Shown: piece by piece, positions 58,790 to 64,000 of the stretch
Layout of the letters: each line of letters opens with the position of its first letter
Numbering within the stretch: the first letter of the stretch is position 1
Assembly: GCA_015698045.1 (NCBI GenBank)
Contig: BLAL01000196.1
Coordinates: 558,001-622,000 of the forward strand
Direction of reading: 5' to 3'
Origin: Rhizophagus clarus
Taxonomy: Eukaryota > Glomeromycota > Glomeromycetes > Glomerales > Glomeraceae
Length of the DNA: 64,000 nucleotides
Position numbers and translations under genes: made by a program
The notes under the pieces: generated by a model
What the model was told of the DNA's origin: nothing
The model's database searches: none
The model's input: the letters and a program-made list of their open reading frames with translations, nothing else

Positions 58790-60133
58790 ATTCACAAAAA
58801 GATTTTTTAACGTTAATAAATTTCCGATATCGGTTTAGCTTTTCAGAAATCTTTTCATCATTTTCTTCTCACTCGTCGTCGTCGTAATCATAATCGTCAT
58901 CAACGTCATCAAAGTCATTTTCCAAGTTAGGATTAAACTTCACTAAAATTAAAAATTAGACGAATACCAAGAGATGATCATTGAAATTCCAAGATAAATA
59001 AATGAATATTGTACTGTACTTATGGCGAAATTTATGAACATAAATATAGTCATGTGATTCTGCTGTAATAAAATTTGTTAATTACAGCCGATTTTATATT
59101 TAAATTTGATATTTTAAAATAATATTATCTAAGCGAAGGTACACTTTCTAACAAGAATAAAAATAAAGAAAACAAAGACCTTGTGCAATAAGTTCGACAT
59201 AAATTAAAAAAAAAAACACCAACTTTAGCTCTTTTCTAATCTGAATTAAATTTAATAAAAGTTGACAAACTGATATTATAATAAAGTCAAATGGACACAT
59301 ATACTTACAATGGTTGAACATTAAAGTAAATAGTGCCAAAAAAGATACCCCATAAATTCAAAGTTAATCTTGCTATTACCAAAAAATAAATAACTTCATA
59401 AATGAAATTGGGACTATTATAATACGACTAGATCAAATACAAAGATAATATCATGCAATAATAAAAAATTATAAAATTTGTATATAATGTAAGATTCTAA
59501 AATTTTAAAAAATATATGCTGTATACTTTTTTTAAAAAAAGAATTGTGAAATAATTTTTTATTATACGCCGAGTCAATGCTTATTTCTAATTATATCATT
59601 TGATAAGGCGTGAACCAGTACCTGAATTTATAATTCATTAGAAAATGTGATTTAAAAAGATGGATTTCAATTTCAACTTATCCCATATCTAAATAATTAT
59701 GTAATATATAAAATAACAAAATTATTATTATGAAATCTTCGTAAACTTTATTATTTGGATACTTCGTGATAATTAAAGAATTTCATGCAAAAAATTAACT
59801 CAAATTAATGATAATGACGACGCAGATAAATACAGTATGTAAATTATTACACATAATGGAATATCGCCCGCGCACGAATACTTTATGATAAAATCAACTA
59901 AAACAATACTTTGAACCACATTTACTGATTTACTACACAAAACTAAGTCAGCATAATAAATATGAAAGTAAAAAATTAATAAAAAAATGTAACTTACATT
60001 ATAAACTCCTAAAATAAAAATTAGGGACAAGTACAATCAAAAATTCTAATAGCCTATAATGTATTCCTAAGAATATAATATTAAAGCAACAATTTCATTT
60101 TTTCATTTTTTCATTATTGGGATTGAAATTCAT
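58790..60133 (-). pseudogene. Family A copy 4: heavily decayed multi-TM protein gene
   Basis: Exon-1-like sequence from 60133 (MNFNPNNEKMKK) meets a stop within 13 codons. Later fragments (LIFILGVYN at about 60000, LEN/DDDVDDDYDYDDDE near 58880-58930 with an early stop) keep the exon order of copy 3. Several exons are unrecognisable. It is the most decayed A member, divergent from the decayed B4. Confidence 0.6.
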
Positions 60134-60683
60134 TTTTTTTTTCTTTATTTGAATGATTGATTATATAAAAATATAGTTACGCATTATCGCCGTTTTCAAA
60201 TTAGTGCGACCTCCGACCTCGGTTTTCGCAAATCTAGTCAACGGAATTTTCCTGAATAACTACTTATGTAGAAAGGGTCAATCGGTAGTGATTTCCAGAG
60301 GGAAATTTCACTAGTTTCTCTTGAGAATATATTAACATTACACTAAGTTTTAAAGCTCGTATGAAAACTATTTAAATAATTGAGATTTTTGCAAGAATTC
60401 CTTCTGAAATCGTTAGTAATCGACCCTTCTCTAGTTAGTTATCTAGATTTTCCAGATTTGGCGAATCGATTTCCTTAATTTCTTACGTACAGTACAGGGT
60501 TGAAAGCAACGATAATATAAAAGAATCAGATAAATGAGGTTGGATAAAATATATATATATATATATTTATTTATTTATATAAAAAAGTTCATTAAATTCG
60601 ACGCCTCTCTTAATATTAAAACGTTCTTATCTAGAAAATATAAACCATTTATGCATTAAGAGAAAAAGATCTCTTTAAGATTC

Positions 60684-61860
60684 AATTTATAATTATCGGT
60701 CAACGATTTTTTCAAGGTTTTTTTGCTATGTATACTTTCATATATTATTCAATCACCCAGTTTAAAAAATTGGAACGGAGGCTTCTATGGTTATTAAACT
60801 TGAAAATGCTTATGGTTAAAAAAAAAGTGAACTTCTTTTTTTGAATAAAGAATTGAAAAATTAACATAAATAGATAAATAAATACATGCACATTTTTTTA
60901 AAATAATAGGATACACACTTAATATGAGAGTGTATGACGGAACTTCTAACGGGATTAACTTACGTCAATACTAATAATGGTTCTCATGTAACATACAGTC
61001 GAATTTTTAGTACATACTGTCAATGACATTTTATTGTATCTTAAGTTTTGAATAGTTTCAATATCATTTTTTAACAAATCCAACCTAATTTTTAATAATG
61101 ATATTATTATAATAATATTAATAATGAATTTGTTTTACAAAGATAATTTAGGAACTAAATACTTATAAACCGACCATTATTAAAGAATTGTATAATCATA
61201 AGATATAAAATAAGATAACAAAATTTCAGAAAATGGATTGGAATTAAATCCACATCCGGAACAACTAACCATACGAATTAGAACCCAATAAAATTGATCT
61301 TAAAATTAGTTCGTTTTTACCTTCAGGTGCGACAGTTGCTAGATATGAAATAATAAGGGAATATGATTGTAATAAGTATATATTCGATGTTTAGATAAAT
61401 ACAAAAAAAAATTACACAGGTTACGCAATTTATAGGAATTTTATGATTATTTTTGGAATGCGAAGACATGAACCAATGGTGTGTTATATATTTTATTAAT
61501 AATCAAGAATTTTTTTATATGATAATTGATCTTTCTTTTTATATATATTAAAGGGTTTGGCAAAAAGTATGTAACGTACCGTGGAAAAAGTTTAAAGAGA
61601 TATCTTGCAAGAAAATGCGTTTCGCCTGCTGATATTCCATTAGTTGAAAAAGTTAATAAAAGATCTGAAGGATCTTCTTTAGAGGAAAGGGTTCAAATAT
61701 TAGAAACTTTATTATATGATTTATTATTTAAAGAAAGTTAAAAATGTTAGAATTAACCATAAAAAACTCCTTATAATGAAAAGATAATAAAAATACAGAA
61801 AATAAAGAACTTAATGCTTCCTTGGTTAATGAACGTTCGATGTTAGTTTTAAATCTTTAA
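60684..61860 (+). pseudogene. Family B copy 4: heavily decayed two-TM protein gene
   Basis: Fragments in the order of copy 3: a TM1-like piece (FFQGFFAM) near 60710, GTEASMVIKLEN near 60775-60810, LNMRVYDG near 60920, LELNPHPEQL near 61240-61265, FYDYFWNAKT-like TM2 remains near 61440, and the best kept part at 61580-61740 (KSLKRYLARKCVSPADIPLV, SLEERVQILETLL). Many frameshifts and large losses in the ectodomain. Confidence 0.65.
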
Positions 61861-62919
61861 ATCACTATTTATTTTTTCTAAATATTCAATTGAAATTTTT
61901 TGTTATTAAATCACATCAAAAACCTTTTTATTAATTTGTGTTTTAATAAATTATTTGACAACTAATACAAAGAGATTTGTTTAATTTTAGGTTTGTGAAA
62001 GGCGTTAATGTATTGTAAATGTTTATTAAAACAGGACCGCTACCTCTTGATTGTGTGTCATTATTTATTGTGATCTTTGAAGGAGAAAAAATGAAAGGAC
62101 ATAACACGTAAATTGTGGGTGAGTCAGGGTTAGGATATGTACTGTAATCAGACCAGTTTTGCAAGTATATATGAGTACATGCATCAATGTTGTGTGTAGA
62201 GTTTGTCGTCAATATTTCCTTGAATGTTATGAGAAGATATTTTAATAAAAGTATTTTTTTTTTGTGTCATTCATTATAAAAAAAAATAATAAAAAAAGGA
62301 GGAATGTATTATATATCGAAGTTGGATTGTGGCCACCAGTGTAATATTTGTAATTACACCAAATTTGGAGAAGATATTTTTAATGACATGAAATTTTGAC
62401 ATCATGGACTCTGATGGTTACTTGTTACAAACAGCGAGACCGTGTAATGCTTTTCTTGAGGTCACGTTATAAATTCCAGTTTGAAAATTTCGATATTATT
62501 GAAAGTTTCCTTTCTTTCCGGTCTGAATTTTGAATAGATCGTTTTAAGGAGTCATCTGCAAAAATTTCTCCGAGTGAAACGAAAAATTTAGGGTTTAAAC
62601 CTAAATTTATAGTATTTAGGTTCGATAATGATGATTTGTTGTGTTATGTTGATCTGCATTCAATGTTTATTGTGGCGTAATCCTGTGACTGTGATCATGT
62701 AAATATGATGCGCCAGTTTTTTTACCCTGCATTTTAACGGGTAATGTTACAGGAATATTCTATATTTTATCTTTTTCAACCAACATTCTAAGTTCTTATA
62801 AATAACCGTTTCATTCGTTAAAAAATTACAAAATTTTTTGCGCGTGTAACATTCATTAAAAATACTTAAAAATAAATCAAATATCAATTTATTAGTCTAC
62901 GTAGTCGCATGTTAAAATC
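61861..62919. other. Gene-free stretch before the last gene
   Basis: 1.06 kb without a supportable gene. It must hold the promoter of the Cys-module gene at 62920. A G+C-richer patch around 62030-62150 and 62400-62480 shows no known structure. Confidence 0.4.
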
Positions 62920-64000
62920 ATGTTGTTTGGAGTTTTTGAGACATTAGATTATGATTTAAATTTAGATGAAAGAAAGATGAAATTTAAGAAATATGATCAC
63001 GTCATATGTGAAGATTGCAATCAAGAAATTGAAAAATTTAATTTTATATGTCATAACTGTTATAATAAGGAAACTGATTGTAATGAACAAAATCGTATGA
63101 ATTATGGTATATGTAAAGTTTGTTTTAAATCAAATGCTTCATTTGGTTGTTGTGAAATTAAAATTTTTAAGACATCAGATTATGAATTAAATTTAGAAGG
63201 AAGGAGAATAAAATATAAGGATTATAATATTATTTGTGAAAAATGCAATAATAAAATTGATGAATACTATTATTGTAAAAATTGTTATAGTGAAGAAACT
63301 GATATTATTAAAAAACATTATTTGAAATATGGACCAAATTTTAAAATTTTTAGTACATTAGATTATAATTTAAATTTGGAAAAAAGAAGGAAAAAATTTG
63401 GGAATTTTGCTGGTATTTTTTGTGAAAAATGTAATAATGAAATTGACAAACGGAAGTATTATTGTAAAGATTGTTATGATAAAGAAAATGATATCAATAA
63501 AAAAAATTATATGAAATATGGATCAAATTTTAAAATTTTTAGTACATTAGATTATAATTTAAATTTAGAAGAAAGGAAAATAAAATATAAGGATTATAAT
63601 ATTTTTTGTGAAAAATGCAATAATAAAATTTATAAATATTATTATTGTAAAAATTGTTATAGTGAAGAAACTGATACTATTAAAAAACATTATATGAAAT
63701 ATGGATCGAATTTTGGAATTCTTAGTATATTAGATTATAATTTAAATTTGAAAGAAAAAATGGAAAAATTTAGGAATTTTGATGGTATTTTTTGTGAAAA
63801 ATGTAATAATGAAATTGATGAGTATTATTGTAAAGTTTGTTATAGTAAAGAAACTGATATTATTAAAAAAGGTCATATGAAATATGGATCAAACTTTAAA
63901 ATTTTTAGTACATTAGATTATAATTTAAGTTTAGAAGAAAGAATGGCAAAATATATGGAATATAATTATATTCTATGTGAAAAGTGTAATTATGAAATTG
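62920..64000 (+). CDS. Cys-module repeat protein, paralogue of kinase gene 1 N-terminus (runs off window)
   Basis: The ATG at 62920 (MLFGVFETLDYDLNLDERKM) opens a frame with no stop to the window end, 360 codons. It consists of six copies of the same ~60-residue module as the kinase gene at 29232: (I/V)F..LDY.LNL.ER..KY(K)D, CEKCN.(E/K)I, C..CY..ETD..KK..MKYG. The first two modules are nearest to modules 1-2 of that gene, including the extra CKVCFKSNASFGCC segment. Modules 3-6 alternate between two subtypes, suggesting duplication of a two-module block. By analogy a kinase domain may follow beyond the window, but this cannot be seen. Each module has two CxxC pairs and could bind one zinc. Confidence 0.8.
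   Translation, partial: MLFGVFETLDYDLNLDERKMKFKKYDHVICEDCNQEIEKFNFICHNCYNKETDCNEQNRMNYGICKVCFKSNASFGCCEIKIFKTSDYELNLEGRRIKYKDYNIICEKCNNKIDEYYYCKNCYSEETDIIKKHYLKYGPNFKIFSTLDYNLNLEKRRKKFGNFAGIFCEKCNNEIDKRKYYCKDCYDKENDINKKNYMKYGSNFKIFSTLDYNLNLEERKIKYKDYNIFCEKCNNKIYKYYYCKNCYSEETDTIKKHYMKYGSNFGILSILDYNLNLKEKMEKFRNFDGIFCEKCNNEIDEYYCKVCYSKETDIIKKGHMKYGSNFKIFSTLDYNLSLEERMAKYMEYNYILCEKCNYEI

Noticed and set aside
61943-62212. 89-codon minus-strand frame
   Set aside because: No splice partners, no recognisable motif and no support from paralogous regions.

Overview
The window is about 72-75% A+T and carries genes split by many short GT-AG introns (mostly 55-100 nt). It shows expanded kinases with a 'WIPYDKFT..IAEGGFA' style domain boundary and a dense load of small DNA transposons. 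This combination points to an arbuscular mycorrhizal fungus of the Rhizophagus type (Glomeromycotina). That assignment is inferred from gene content and style, not from a search. Coordinates of spliced genes were worked out by hand from GT/AG sites and codon phase; where I list all exons, the phases agree.

Left part, 1-25 kb: a compact housekeeping block. It holds a BRD8-like NuA4/TIP60 subunit (minus, runs off the left edge) divergent from a PHD-finger protein; a small basic protein; a WWM1-like WW protein; a SIKE/FGFR1OP2-like coiled-coil protein (STRIPAK type); an MBOAT wax-synthase-like enzyme; an alkaline ceramidase; an AlkB-like dioxygenase divergent from the KEOPS subunit Pcc1; a small heat-shock protein; a LanC-like protein; a small hypothetical protein; a SPATA20-type thioredoxin-fold protein with about 27 exons; and a RidA-family protein. 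Pcc1, missed by simple ORF calling because of its short exons, is one of the clearer finds.

Middle and right part, 25-64 kb: accessory DNA. After a gene-poor stretch with a decayed Ty3/gypsy reverse-transcriptase remnant come two TKL-like kinase genes with Cys-rich N-terminal regions (29.2 and 39.2 kb). A third gene of the same Cys-module family starts at 62.9 kb and leaves the window. Between and around them lies a four-fold tandem array of a divergent gene pair: on the minus strand a roughly eight-TM protein with an acidic tail (family A), on the plus strand a two-TM glycoprotein-like protein with a CxxC and coiled-coil tail (family B). Only the third pair (54.2-58.1 kb) is intact. Its two reading frames stay open through 9 and 5 exons with correct phases; the other three pairs carry frameshifts, stops or missing exons. 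I recognise neither family, and the pair is the best candidate here for an undescribed system.

Mobile elements: a nearly complete Tc1/mariner element (34.3-35.6 kb, transposase frameshifted) inserted at the end of a perfect-arm palindromic MITE; two hAT-like MITEs (49.3 and 49.9 kb, the second with a perfect 8-bp target duplication); and a 3.2-kb foldback element (50.3-53.5 kb). The foldback element has long inverted arms, a 22-bp GGTACC minisatellite in each arm and an extremely repetitive A+T core.
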